A stretch of 64,000 nucleotides of DNA from Azospirillum endophyticum (GCF_016595245.1 NZ_JAENHM010000073.1:566365-630364), one strand, 5' to 3'; positions 1-8,667 are shown, numbered from the stretch's first letter. Program-made: numbers and translations. The notes: generated by a model not told the origin, from the sequence alone.

Positions 1-201
1 GTTGACCGACCTCCGCAATGCCGGACCGTTCACCAGCACCAGCCGGCCGGTCTCGTCGATCCTCAGATAGGCGCCGACACGCACCGCACGGCGGAGAATA
101 TCGTCGTTGAGCATGATCTGCGCATCGGCCAGGGACAACGGGATGCCCTGGTAGTACGCACGGCCGTCGGCGTGTCGGATCTGGCTGAATGCGTTGGTCA
201 T
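1..201 (-). CDS. hypothetical protein (N-terminal part; runs off the window edge)
   Basis: An open frame reads leftward from an ATG at 199-201 to the window edge without a stop, giving at least 67 residues. A good Shine-Dalgarno sequence (AGGGAGC) lies about 8 nt before the ATG. The peptide starts MTNAFSQIRHADGRAYYQG and is soluble-looking, with a segment that could be two short beta strands (YLRIDETGRLVLV). I do not recognise a family. The gene's 3' end and its downstream neighbours are outside the window. It is divergent from the GGDEF/EAL gene on the right, with about 500 bp between them. Confidence 0.6.
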   Translation of the reverse strand, partial: MTNAFSQIRHADGRAYYQGIPLSLADAQIMLNDDILRRAVRVGAYLRIDETGRLVLVNGPALRRSVN

Positions 202-717
202 GTCGGATGCTCCCTATCGTTTTTTCGAACCGCGGACCGGTGGCGAACCCGACGCGGCGGCGATTGCTGCGGCCGTTATCGGGAAAACGCCTAGGACCTG
301 CGGTTTATTCCTCCATCGGATACAAAGAGGCGGAACTTTTCTCGCCCGGTGACTGTACGGGCGAATATCTGGTGAATATCTTGCGGCGATTACCGCCGAA
401 GGTCCAGGGCGCCGCACCCGATGCCCCCGAATTGTCGCAGGTGACACGCGCGAAAGATGTAGTGGTCCGGCCAACGCCGGTCGTTTATTCCCGGAACGGG
501 GCTGCGAATTGAACCATGTCAATCGCGTGTCGGATACGAACCGTTAGACTGACGAAGCATCACGTTCCGGCGGCTGCAAGACGCTTGGCATCCACGCCAT
601 CCCATGGCGTTGGAAAACGGACCCGACGGGGACATCTCGCCTCCCTCGGTTGGCCGTTCAGGCGCCGGGCAGCCCTGGGTGCATCATCGGGCCGGCCCGT
701 CGGGCAGGACAGAAAAA
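202..717. other. intergenic region with no supported gene
   Basis: About 515 bp lie between the divergent hypothetical gene and the PAS-GGDEF-EAL gene. Open frames exist on both strands (for example 189-512), but none has a convincing ribosome site or a recognisable product. The sequence is slightly less GC-rich than the genes. A short repeat TCGGATAC occurs near 317 and again near 531, and TTTATTCC occurs near 304 and 484. The region probably holds the promoters of both flanking genes, but I could not identify a specific -35/-10 pair. Confidence 0.4.
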
Positions 718-2943
718 ATGGATCGTTTCGTGGACCTACAACCGGCGGATCAGATGAATGGTTCCGAAAGCGACGGCTCCCTCGGGCTCGGCTCCGCCGC
801 CATGCCGCGTGATCCGGCCTTTCTGGCCTCCCTGGCCGCCAGCCTGCTGGAAGGCGGGGAGGGAGGGCACGAGATCGCCCACGGAATGGCTCTGGTCTAT
901 CTGGACCGCGACGGGCTGTGCCGCCACGCCGACCGGCATTTCGCCGCAGCGCTTGCCCGCTCGCCGGAGGACCTGATCGGCCGGCCGCTGACCGGCATCG
1001 ATCACCCCGTCGCGGCGGCGCTCGGCTTGGCCGTGGCAACGCTGGGCATGTCGCCGGTCCAATCCTCCGTCCCTGTCGATTGCATGATGGCAACCGGCGA
1101 CGGCGGCTTGGCCGTCTTCAGCGGCTGCGTCATCGCCCATCGCGATTCGGGCGGGGCGACGCTCGGCCATCTCGGCCTCCTTCACCGGACCGGCGACCCC
1201 GACCGCATCGCCGAGTTCGTAACCTGCCGCGATTCCTTCATCACCACCCTGCTCGACGCGGCGGTGGACGGCATCATCGTCTCGGACCGCAGCGGCATCA
1301 TCCGTTCGATCAATCGTGCCTGTTGCCGCCTGTTCGGCTACGAGGACGGCGAGTTGGTCGGGCAGGCCATGACCGTCCTGATGCCGCCGCCCTTCGCGCG
1401 CGATCACGACCGCTACATCGACAGCTATGTCAGGACCGATCGGCCCAAGATCATCGGGATCGGCCGCGACACGCTGGGCCAGCGCAAGGACGGTACCGTC
1501 TTCCCCATCCATCTCAGCGTCGGCGAAGCGCGGCTGGGGGAACGAACCACCTATGTCGGCATTATCCGCGACATTTCCGACCGGCTGGCGGCCGAACAGC
1601 GCGCCACCTACCTTGCGCGGCACGATCCGCTGACCGGGGTTCTCACCCGCACCGCCTTCCTGGAGGAATGCGAGGCGCTGTTCGCCGCCCATCGCGCCGA
1701 AACCGCGAAAGAAGCCCCGCGGGACGCTGCGGGACGTGGGAGCCTGTTCGCGCTCTTCTCGCTCGACGTCGACCAGTTCAGCGACGTGAACGAAGCCTTC
1801 GGCTTCCATGTCGGCGACGCCGCCCTGAAGGCGATGGTCAGCCGCGTGACGGAGGTATTGCCGGCCGGCACCATCCTCTGCCGTGTCGCCGCCGACGAAT
1901 TCGCCGCCCTGTCGCGGGTGACCGACGCCGACCATGCGCGCCGCTTGGCCGGCGTGGTGCACGACCGGCTGACCGCGTCGATCTACGCCGACCGGCATTG
2001 GGTGCGGCTGCGCCTGTCGGTCGGCGCCGCGGTGCAGGACGAGACGGTCACCACGCTGGAGGACCTGAACGCCAAGGCAAAGCTGGCCCTGCAGGCGGTG
2101 CAGCACAATGGCGGCAACGCCGTCTGCTTCTACACGCCGGAAATGGCGGCGGCGGCGACGCGGCGGATGATGCTGACCATGCATCTGAACCATGCCATCG
2201 ACCGGAACGAGCTGCGCCTCGTCTACCAGCCGATCGTCGACAGCCAGGGCCGGGTGCGGTCGGCGGAAGCCCTGCTGCGCTGGGACCATCATGCGCTGGG
2301 GCCGGTTTCTCCCGGCGAATTCATTCCGGTCGCCGAGGAAAGCGGCCTGATCGTGCCGATCACCGACTGGGTGCTGTCGACCGCCATCGCCCAGATGGCG
2401 CGGTGGGAGAAGGAGGGGACGCTGCCCGACCGCGTCTTCCTCAACATCTCCGGCCAGCAGTTCCTGCGCGGCAACCTGACCGGTCGGCTCGCGGAATTGC
2501 TGGATGGGCATCCGTCGCTTCGCGGACATCTCGGGCTCGAGATCACCGAGCAGGCGGCGGTGCGCGACCTGACGGTCGCGGTGCGGACGCTGGGCGAACT
2601 GGCCGAGCTCGGCATCCAGGCGGCGATCGACGATTTCGGTTCCGGCTATTCCTCGCTCAGCTATGTGCAGCAATTGCCGGTGGCGAAGCTGAAGATCGAC
2701 CGGGCCTTCGTCATCGACGTGCCGGAGAACCCCAAGAACAACGCGCTGGTCCGCGCCGCGGTCGGCATGGCGCACGGTCTGGGCCTCACCACGGTCGCGG
2801 AGGGGGTGGAGACGGCGGAGCAGCGCGATTTCCTGGTGTCGGTCGGCTGCGACATGATGCAGGGCTATCTGTTCGGCCGGCCGATGATGCCCGACGCGCT
2901 GGCCGACATGCTGCGTGCGCAGGCCGCACCGACCGTCGCCTGA
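718..2943 (+). CDS. PAS-GGDEF-EAL protein, probable cyclic-di-GMP phosphodiesterase
   Basis: The protein is 741 aa from the ATG at 718, chosen because AGGA lies about 9 nt upstream; an in-frame ATG at 604 has no ribosome site. A PAS-like N-terminus (about residues 50-160) is followed by a clear PAS domain (about 172-292), a GGDEF domain (about 297-455) and an EAL domain (about 490-735). The GGDEF signature is degenerate, RVAADEF at about 389-395, so diguanylate cyclase activity is unlikely. The EAL half keeps EALLRW (about 517), LNIS, EITE, DDFGSGYSS, KIDR and AEGVET, the metal and substrate residues of active phosphodiesterases. Inference: it hydrolyses cyclic-di-GMP in response to a PAS-sensed signal. 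No transmembrane segment is evident, so it should be cytoplasmic. Confidence 0.93.
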   Translation: MDRFVDLQPADQMNGSESDGSLGLGSAAMPRDPAFLASLAASLLEGGEGGHEIAHGMALVYLDRDGLCRHADRHFAAALARSPEDLIGRPLTGIDHPVAAALGLAVATLGMSPVQSSVPVDCMMATGDGGLAVFSGCVIAHRDSGGATLGHLGLLHRTGDPDRIAEFVTCRDSFITTLLDAAVDGIIVSDRSGIIRSINRACCRLFGYEDGELVGQAMTVLMPPPFARDHDRYIDSYVRTDRPKIIGIGRDTLGQRKDGTVFPIHLSVGEARLGERTTYVGIIRDISDRLAAEQRATYLARHDPLTGVLTRTAFLEECEALFAAHRAETAKEAPRDAAGRGSLFALFSLDVDQFSDVNEAFGFHVGDAALKAMVSRVTEVLPAGTILCRVAADEFAALSRVTDADHARRLAGVVHDRLTASIYADRHWVRLRLSVGAAVQDETVTTLEDLNAKAKLALQAVQHNGGNAVCFYTPEMAAAATRRMMLTMHLNHAIDRNELRLVYQPIVDSQGRVRSAEALLRWDHHALGPVSPGEFIPVAEESGLIVPITDWVLSTAIAQMARWEKEGTLPDRVFLNISGQQFLRGNLTGRLAELLDGHPSLRGHLGLEITEQAAVRDLTVAVRTLGELAELGIQAAIDDFGSGYSSLSYVQQLPVAKLKIDRAFVIDVPENPKNNALVRAAVGMAHGLGLTTVAEGVETAEQRDFLVSVGCDMMQGYLFGRPMMPDALADMLRAQAAPTVA

Positions 2944-2998
2944 TCCCCTCTCCCTCCTGTCCCGCAACAAATCCCGTCTCGACAGATCCGGCTGCAAC

Positions 2999-3034
2999 TG
3001 ATATCCATTCTCATGAAATTGAGAGCCATTCGCA
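2999..3034. promoter_or_regulatory. tandem Fur-like boxes upstream of the iron-binding protein gene
   Basis: Two 15-bp sequences, TGATATCCATTCTCA (2999-3013) and TGAGAGCCATTCGCA (3020-3034), each match the Fur-type palindrome TGAGAATCATTCTCA at 12 of 15 positions. They repeat at a 21-bp interval, two helical turns, and end 16 bp before the ATG of the substrate-binding protein. This suits repression under iron sufficiency by a Fur-family regulator. The consensus is remembered from enterobacterial and pseudomonad Fur; the local regulator could be Fur, Mur or Irr. Confidence 0.6.
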
Positions 3035-3049
3035 GTCCGGGAGTGATTG

Positions 3050-4072
3050 ATGTTCGTCGACAAGATCGCAGGAGTCGCCTTTGCCGTCGGTGCCTTGACC
3101 GCCTTTTCGGTCCAGGCGCAGGAAGTCAATGTCTACAACTCGCGGCATTACAACACCGACCGCGCGATCTATGAAACCTTCACCAAATCGACCGGTATCA
3201 AGGTCAACATCATCGAAGGCAATCACGACGAACTGATCCAGCGCCTGAAGTCGGAGGGGGCCGGCAGCCCGGCCGACCTGTTCATCACCGTCGATGCCGG
3301 CCGTCTGGCCGCCGCGGCCAAGGAAGGGCTTCTCGCCCCGCTCTCGTCGCCAGTCCTGGAGGCGATCAAGGTTCCGGCCAACCTGCGCGACCCGAACGGT
3401 GCCTGGTGGGGCCTGTCCAGCCGCGCCCGCGTCGTCGTCTATGCCCGCGACCGGGTGAAGCCGGAGCAGATCAAGGACTACGAGGATCTCGCCAAGCCGG
3501 AATGGAAGCACCGTGTCCTGACCCGCAGCGGCACCCACCCCTACAGCCTCGCCCTGACCGCGTCGATGATCGAAGCGTCGGGCGAAGAGAAGACGGAAGA
3601 CTGGGTGAAGGGCCTCGTCGCCAACCTCGCGCGCCCGCCGCAGGGCGGCGATACCGACCAGATCAAGGCGGTCGCGGTCGGCGAGGGCGACGTCGCCATC
3701 GCCAACACCTATTATGTCGGCAAGATGATCACCTCGGCCAAGCAGGAGGACCGCGAGGTCGCGGCCAAGGTCGGCGTCATCTTCCCCAACCAGGGCAACC
3801 GCGGCACCCATGTGAATCTCAGCGGCGCCGGCGTGGTGAAGACCTCCAAGAACCAGGAGAACGCCCGCAAGCTGCTGGAGTACCTGCTGAGCCCCGAAGC
3901 GCAGCGCCAGTTCGCCGACGGCAACATGGAATATCCGGTCAACCCGGCGGTCCAGCCCCATCCGGAACTGGTGAAGCTCGGCAGCTTCAAGGCAGCCGAG
4001 GTGAATGCCGCCTCCTTCGCCGCCCACACGCCGCAGGCGCTGCGCATCATGGACCGTGCCGGCTGGAAGTGA
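3050..4072 (+). CDS. fbpA: iron(III) ABC transporter, periplasmic substrate-binding protein (FbpA/FutA type)
   Basis: The protein is 340 aa from the ATG at 3050, with GGGAGTGA as ribosome site; a TTG codon just before is not needed. A signal peptide ends near residue 24 (SVQAQ). The mature start EVNVYNSRHYNTD and the paired tyrosines NTYYVGKM (Tyr221-Tyr222) are typical of the FbpA/FutA ferric-binding family, where the tyrosines ligate Fe(III). It delivers periplasmic ferric iron to an inner-membrane transporter. The ATPase gene follows after 1 bp, but the permease gene is about 6 kb away on the other strand (11354-13027). Tandem Fur-like boxes directly upstream support an iron substrate. Confidence 0.9.
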   Translation: MFVDKIAGVAFAVGALTAFSVQAQEVNVYNSRHYNTDRAIYETFTKSTGIKVNIIEGNHDELIQRLKSEGAGSPADLFITVDAGRLAAAAKEGLLAPLSSPVLEAIKVPANLRDPNGAWWGLSSRARVVVYARDRVKPEQIKDYEDLAKPEWKHRVLTRSGTHPYSLALTASMIEASGEEKTEDWVKGLVANLARPPQGGDTDQIKAVAVGEGDVAIANTYYVGKMITSAKQEDREVAAKVGVIFPNQGNRGTHVNLSGAGVVKTSKNQENARKLLEYLLSPEAQRQFADGNMEYPVNPAVQPHPELVKLGSFKAAEVNAASFAAHTPQALRIMDRAGWK

Positions 4073-4073
4073 G

Positions 4074-5150
4074 ATGAGCGACGCCCTTCCTTCTTCCGCC
4101 CGTCCCGCGTCGGTCGTCCTGTCCGGCATCACCCACCGTTATGCAAGGCTGACCGCGGTCGACGACGTTTCGCTGTCGGTCGCTCCAAAGGAGGTGGTGT
4201 GCATCGTCGGCCCGTCCGGCTGCGGCAAGTCGACCCTGCTCCGCCTGATCAGCGGGCTGGAGACGGTCCAGAAGGGCGAGATCGCGGTGGACGGGCTCAC
4301 GCTCGCCACCGCGGGACGGTCGCTGCCGCCGGAAAGGCGGCCGGTCGGCATGATGTTCCAGGACTTCGCGCTGTTCCCGCATCTGACGGTCGCGGGCAAC
4401 GTCGCCTTCGGCCAGTCCGACCGTCCGCGCGCCGAACGCCGGCGTCGGGTGGACGAGCTGCTGGAGACGATGGCGCTGACCCGCTATGCCGACGCCTACC
4501 CGCACACGCTGTCGGGCGGCCAGCAGCAGCGGGTGGCGCTGGCCCGCGCCATGGCGCGCGACCCGAAGGTCCTGCTGCTGGACGAGCCGTTTTCCGCGCT
4601 CGACGAGCAGCTCCGCCGCTCGGTGCGGGAGGAGGTGGTGCGGATCATCCGCGCCAGCGGCATCGCCACCATCGTCGTCACCCACGACCCGGAAGAGGCG
4701 ATGGAGATGGGCAACCGCGTGGTGGTGATGGAGGCCGGCCGCATCGTCCAGGCCGACACGCCGGTCACCCTCTACCGGCGTCCGGCCAACAGCTTCGTCG
4801 CCCGCCTGTTCGGGGAAGTGAACCGCTTCGAGGCGACCGTGCGCGACGGCCAGATCGTCACCCCGCTCGGCCGGATCATGGCGCCCGGCTTCCCCGGCGG
4901 GACGAAGGTGGAGGTCGCCTGCCGGGTTGAGGATCTGGAGCTGGTGCCGCCCGGCGCCCGTCCCGACGCCGTTCCGGTGCGGGTGCGGCATTCCAGCTTC
5001 CTGGGGCCGGCGACACGGGTGTGCCTGGACCTGCCGGGCGGCGGGTCGGAGATCCACGCGCGGCTGCCCGGACATGTCGATGTGCGTCCCGGGGAGGAAC
5101 TGTCCGCCGCGATGGCGGCCGAGCGGATGATGGTGTTTCCGGTCGAATGA
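4074..5150 (+). CDS. fbpC: iron(III) ABC transporter, ATP-binding protein
   Basis: The protein is 358 aa from an ATG one base after the fbpA stop, so the two are surely co-transcribed. The nucleotide-binding domain shows Walker A GPSGCGKST (about residue 45), Q-loop MMFQDFALFPHL, signature LSGGQQQR, Walker B LLLDEPFSALD and the switch histidine in VVTHDPEEAMEMG. The last 110 residues form a C-terminal TOBE-like regulatory region, as in FbpC/PotA-type ATPases. It should energise ferric iron import with FbpA and an FbpB-type permease. A palindromic element follows its stop codon and may end the transcript. Confidence 0.9.
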   Translation: MSDALPSSARPASVVLSGITHRYARLTAVDDVSLSVAPKEVVCIVGPSGCGKSTLLRLISGLETVQKGEIAVDGLTLATAGRSLPPERRPVGMMFQDFALFPHLTVAGNVAFGQSDRPRAERRRRVDELLETMALTRYADAYPHTLSGGQQQRVALARAMARDPKVLLLDEPFSALDEQLRRSVREEVVRIIRASGIATIVVTHDPEEAMEMGNRVVVMEAGRIVQADTPVTLYRRPANSFVARLFGEVNRFEATVRDGQIVTPLGRIMAPGFPGGTKVEVACRVEDLELVPPGARPDAVPVRVRHSSFLGPATRVCLDLPGGGSEIHARLPGHVDVRPGEELSAAMAAERMMVFPVE

Positions 5151-5151
5151 G

Positions 5152-5308
5152 ACCAGAACCGAAAAGTTTCGACTTTTCGGCTCTGGTACGGCCGCGACGG
5201 CGGCCGCGCGGGCACATGCCCGCGAAGCCAAGGCCCGCGGAAGCGGGCCGCCCGGCGTCTGAGGGGACGGAAAGTGCCGACCAAAGGTCGGAACTTTCCG
5301 GTATTGGT
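5152..5308. repeat. nested palindromic element (REP/MITE-like) between convergent genes
   Basis: Four inverted repeats are packed into 157 bp: 5152-5187 (16-bp arms, one G.T pair), 5207-5224 (8-bp perfect arms), 5232-5249 (7-bp perfect arms) and 5269-5299 (14-bp arms, one mismatch). The outer ends, 5152-5171 and 5289-5308, also pair with each other at 16 of 20 positions, so the block has terminal inverted repeats. It starts 1 bp after the fbpC stop and ends about 50 bp before the stop of the convergent ABC exporter. It could act as a bidirectional terminator, but there is no T-tract. I found no second copy in the window. Confidence 0.65.
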
Positions 5309-5358
5309 ATGAAAGGGCGGGGGCCGACTCCGCCCCTTTCGGCTCCTCTCGGGACTCC

Positions 5359-7206
5359 TCAGGCTCCCGCCCGCACCTCGTCCTCGCCGAATTGCAGGCG
5401 GCACAGCCGCGCATAGGCACCGTCGGCCGCCAGCAGCGCCTCGTGCGGGCCCTGCTCGATGATGCGGCCGCCTTCCATCACCACGATGCGGTCGGCGTTG
5501 CGTACGGTCGCCAGACGATGGGCGATCACCAGCGTGGTGCGGCCTTCCGTCAGCCGTTCCAGCGCCGCCTGCACCAGGCGTTCGGATTCGCTGTCCAACG
5601 CGCTGGTCGCCTCGTCGAGCAGCAGGATCGGCGCGTCCTTCAGGAAGGCGCGGGCCAGCGCCAGACGCTGGCGTTCGCCGCCCGACAGCTTCACGCCGCG
5701 GTCGCCGATCACCGTGTCGTAGCCCTCCGGCAGCCTCGAGACGAAATCATGCGCGGCAGCGGCTTTGGCGGCGGCGATCACGTCGTCCATGCCGGCGTCC
5801 AGCCGGCCGAAGCAGATGTTCGCCCTCACCGTGTCGTTGAACAGCACGGTGTCCTGGCTGACGATCGACACCGCACCGCGCAGGCTGCGCAGCGTCGCGC
5901 CGCGGACGTCCTGGCCATCGATCAGCACCTCGCCCCCCGTCACGTCGTAGAGGCGGGGGATCAGGTTGAAGACGGTCGATTTGCCGGCGCCGCTGCGTCC
6001 CACCAGCGCGACCGTGCTGCCGGCCGGCACGTCGAGGTCGATGCCCTTCAGCGTGTCCGCTCCCGCCTCGTAGGAGAAACGGACGTCGCGCAGGGCCACT
6101 TCGCCCTTGGAAACGGCGAGCGGCTCGGCGCCGGGCCGTTCCTTGATGGTGGGCTGCTGGTCCAGAAGTTCGAAGATGCGCTGGGCGGCGGCCATCCCTT
6201 CCTGCAAGGCGGCGTTCAGCGTGCCGATGGCGCGCACCGGCTGGGCCGCCATCAGCAGCGCGCCGACGAAGCCGGAAAAGGCGCCGACCGACCCCTCGCC
6301 CACTGTCATGCGATAGCCGGCGAAGGCGATCACCCCCGCCACCGCGACGCCGCCCAGCACCTCCATCATCGGATCGATGCGCGAGCGGGCGCGCACCGCC
6401 TTCATGGTCAGCAGGTAGTTGTCATGGAAGGCGCGGCCGGCACGGGCGCGCTCATAGTCTTCCAGGTTATAGGTCTTGACCATGCGCGCGCCCGACAGGC
6501 TTTCGGTCAGCAGCGAGGTCATGTCGCCCATCTGCGCCTGGGTGTCGCGGGAGACGCGGCGCAGGCGCTTGCCGATGCGGATGATCGGCACGGCGGCGAT
6601 GGGATAGATGATGAAGACGATCAGCGACAGCAGCCAGTCCAGGTAGAACATCGACCCGACCAGCGCGACGACCGTCAGGATGTCGCGCACAAGGCCGGTC
6701 AGCGTGCGGCTCAAAGCGTTGCGGATCAGGTCGACGTCGTTGATGAAGCGGGAGGTCAGCGATCCGGTCGGGGTGGCGTGCAACTGCGCCATGTCGGCGG
6801 TCTGCAGATGCGCGAACATCGCCAGCCGGATGTCGGCGATGATGCGCTGGACGATGTCGCTGGTCACCACGGTCTGGGAGTAGAGCGACACGCCCTTGAT
6901 GATCGTCACCGCGACGATCGCCAGCGGGATCGCCACCAGCATGCCGTGATCCTGGGCGGAGAACATGGCATAGGACTGGTCGATCAGCAGCGGATAGGCA
7001 CCGGTGGTCGCGGCCACCACCGCCATCAGCACGAAGGACAGCAACAGCTTGCCGCGATAGGGCCGCACCCATTCGCGCCACATCCGGGCCGCCAGCCGTT
7101 CGGTGGCCGCATCCAGGCGCAGGGGCTTGCCGCTTTTGTTCGTCACGGTCGCATCCGATCTCTTGTCCGATAGATGGCTTAGCCCATGGGCTTCGGCTTT
7201 GTCCAC
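5359..7206 (-). CDS. ABC exporter, fused permease and ATPase (MsbA-like lipid or multidrug type)
   Basis: The protein is 615 aa from a GTG at 7204-7206; a GTG at 7144-7146 (20 codons later) is equally plausible, as neither has a strong ribosome site. The N-terminal half carries six predicted transmembrane segments of the type I exporter fold. The C-terminal nucleotide-binding domain has Walker A GRSGAGKST, signature LSGGERQRLALARAF, Walker B ILLLDEATSALD and the H-loop VIAHRLATV. The order and length match MsbA and related half-size exporters that work as homodimers. Substrate cannot be read from sequence; lipid A precursor flipping is the best-known role. It is divergent from the patatin-like gene and convergent with fbpC. 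Confidence 0.85.
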   Translation of the reverse strand: MDKAEAHGLSHLSDKRSDATVTNKSGKPLRLDAATERLAARMWREWVRPYRGKLLLSFVLMAVVAATTGAYPLLIDQSYAMFSAQDHGMLVAIPLAIVAVTIIKGVSLYSQTVVTSDIVQRIIADIRLAMFAHLQTADMAQLHATPTGSLTSRFINDVDLIRNALSRTLTGLVRDILTVVALVGSMFYLDWLLSLIVFIIYPIAAVPIIRIGKRLRRVSRDTQAQMGDMTSLLTESLSGARMVKTYNLEDYERARAGRAFHDNYLLTMKAVRARSRIDPMMEVLGGVAVAGVIAFAGYRMTVGEGSVGAFSGFVGALLMAAQPVRAIGTLNAALQEGMAAAQRIFELLDQQPTIKERPGAEPLAVSKGEVALRDVRFSYEAGADTLKGIDLDVPAGSTVALVGRSGAGKSTVFNLIPRLYDVTGGEVLIDGQDVRGATLRSLRGAVSIVSQDTVLFNDTVRANICFGRLDAGMDDVIAAAKAAAAHDFVSRLPEGYDTVIGDRGVKLSGGERQRLALARAFLKDAPILLLDEATSALDSESERLVQAALERLTEGRTTLVIAHRLATVRNADRIVVMEGGRIIEQGPHEALLAADGAYARLCRLQFGEDEVRAGA

Positions 7207-7321
7207 CAGTCGGCGCGGCGGCGGCCGTGACGGTTACAGGCTTCCTTTACCGGTTTCATGCGATGTTGCGGATGATCGGGGCGGCGAACATCGATGCCGC
7301 CGGGGGAAGGGGAGAGTGCCC

Positions 7322-8356
7322 ATGCCAAATGGAAACGGCCTCAACGGCGGGAACGGTGGCAGTGGCGGGGGCGGTCTTAACGGCAACGGCACGCGGCGTC
7401 CACGCATCGGCCTGGCGTTGGGCGGCGGGGTGGCGCGCGGTTGGGCGCATATCGGGGTGCTGCGGGCGCTGAAGCGGTATGGCATCGAAGCCGACATCGT
7501 CTGCGGGTCGTCGGTGGGGGCGCTGGTCGGCGGCGTCCATCTGGCGGGAAAGCTCGACACGCTCGAAGAGTGGGTGCGAACGCTGACCCGGATGAAGATC
7601 GTCGGCTATCTGGATCTGCGGCTGCGGCAGGGCGGTGGGCTGATCAGTGGCGACCGGTTGCTGGCGGAACTGCGCCTGCATCTCGGCGACGTGCGGATCG
7701 AGGAACTGCCATCCCCTTATGCGGCCGTCACCACCGATCTGGTGACCGGCCACGAGGTGTGGCTGCAGCGGGGCGAACTCGTCGATGCCATGCGGGCGTC
7801 CTTCTCGCTGCCGGGCGTCTTCCCGCCGGCATCGATCGACGGGCGTTGGTTGATCGACGGCGCATTGGTCAACCCGGTGCCGGTCTCGGCCTGCCGGGCG
7901 CTGGGCGCACAGATGGTGATCGCCGTGAACTTGTCCGGCGACATCCTCGGCAAGGCGCGCAAGCCCGGGGCCAGCGTGCCGACCGCCGCCGGATTCGACC
8001 TGCTGCGGCTGGTGGAGGAAGAGGCGCCGGGCCGGCGCTCGCCGAGCGGGATCGGCGCGCTGGCGCGCCGCATCTTCCGCCGCGACTATGACGGGCCGAG
8101 CCTATTCGGCGTGATGGTGTCGTCGCTCGGCATCGTCACCGATCGCATCACCCGGTCGCGGCTTGCCGGCGATCCGCCGGACGTTCACATCGTGCCGCGT
8201 CTGGGCCATATCGGCCTGACCGAGTTCGACCGTGCCGACGACTGCATCCGCGAGGGCGAGGCGGCGGTGGAACGCGTCCTGCCCGATCTGCACGACGCGC
8301 TGGCCGTCTTCGCGACCGGCCCGCGCGAACCGAACCGCACGCCGGCGCGTGACTGA
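7322..8356 (+). CDS. patatin-like phospholipase (RssA/NTE type)
   Basis: The protein is 344 aa from the ATG at 7322, preceded by GGGGAAGGGGAGA. The catalytic features of patatins are present: oxyanion-hole motif GGGVARGWAH (about residues 34-43), nucleophile elbow GSSVGAL (about 62-68) and the dyad aspartate in DGALVNPVP. It should be a serine lipid hydrolase acting on membrane phospholipids. The first 25 residues are a low-complexity Asn/Gly stretch with no signal peptide, which is unusual and probably an unstructured tail. It is divergent from the ABC exporter, with about 115 bp between them. Confidence 0.9.
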   Translation: MPNGNGLNGGNGGSGGGGLNGNGTRRPRIGLALGGGVARGWAHIGVLRALKRYGIEADIVCGSSVGALVGGVHLAGKLDTLEEWVRTLTRMKIVGYLDLRLRQGGGLISGDRLLAELRLHLGDVRIEELPSPYAAVTTDLVTGHEVWLQRGELVDAMRASFSLPGVFPPASIDGRWLIDGALVNPVPVSACRALGAQMVIAVNLSGDILGKARKPGASVPTAAGFDLLRLVEEEAPGRRSPSGIGALARRIFRRDYDGPSLFGVMVSSLGIVTDRITRSRLAGDPPDVHIVPRLGHIGLTEFDRADDCIREGEAAVERVLPDLHDALAVFATGPREPNRTPARD

Positions 8357-8396
8357 GTGCCGCCGGTTGGACGGTAAATCCGATCGTCGGACAAAG

Positions 8397-8442
8397 GATT
8401 GCAGCTTCATGCGTTCGTGATCAAGCGCATGAAGCTGCAATC
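8397..8442. terminator. long perfect hairpin between convergent genes
   Basis: The arms GATTGCAGCTTCATGCG (8397-8413) and its exact complement (8426-8442) are 17 bp with a 12-nt loop. It lies 40 bp after the patatin gene and 42 bp past the end of the convergent lipoprotein gene, so it is well placed as a bidirectional terminator. No T-tract follows on either strand, so transcript stabilisation or protein binding is possible instead. Confidence 0.55.
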
Positions 8443-8484
8443 GATCAGACGATATCGATCGCGGTGCCGCTCAATGGGTGCCGA

Positions 8485-8667
8485 TCAATGATCGATCGCG
8501 GTGCCCAGTGCCGCGCCGCCCAGGCCGCCGATCACGGCGCCGCGGGTGCCGTCCACGGCGTAACCACCGGCGGCACCGGCGGCACCGCCAACCACGCCGC
8601 CAGTCGAGCAGGCACTGATGGAAAGAAGCGCGAACACCGCACCGATCAGACGCAAACGGGACATCAT
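8485..8667 (-). CDS. small glycine-zipper lipoprotein
   Basis: The protein is 60 aa from the first of two adjacent ATG codons, with an excellent ribosome site AAGGAGGG. A lipoprotein signal peptide ends in the lipobox SISAC, with Cys20 as the lipidated residue. The mature 40 residues are a glycine zipper (GGVVGGAAGAAGG and GGLGGAALG), as in small Osm-type and 17-kDa-antigen-related lipoproteins. Location should be the outer membrane or periplasm. The last codons (GGCACCGCGATCGAT) are repeated about 36 bp further on in the 3' region, a sign of a small local duplication. It is divergent from another glycine-zipper lipoprotein gene at 8828. Confidence 0.75.
   Translation of the reverse strand: MMSRLRLIGAVFALLSISACSTGGVVGGAAGAAGGYAVDGTRGAVIGGLGGAALGTAIDH

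Noticed and set aside
189-512. Open frame of 107 codons in the first intergenic region
   Set aside because: No ribosome site at its start, no family resemblance, and it overlaps the start of the divergent hypothetical gene.
736-3129. Long antisense open frame over the GGDEF-EAL gene
   Set aside because: It mirrors the coding gene in a GC-rich genome, has no ribosome site and no recognisable domain. The same applies to the antisense frames over tamB (17984-21622), murJ/hybrid kinase (33915-38174) and others.
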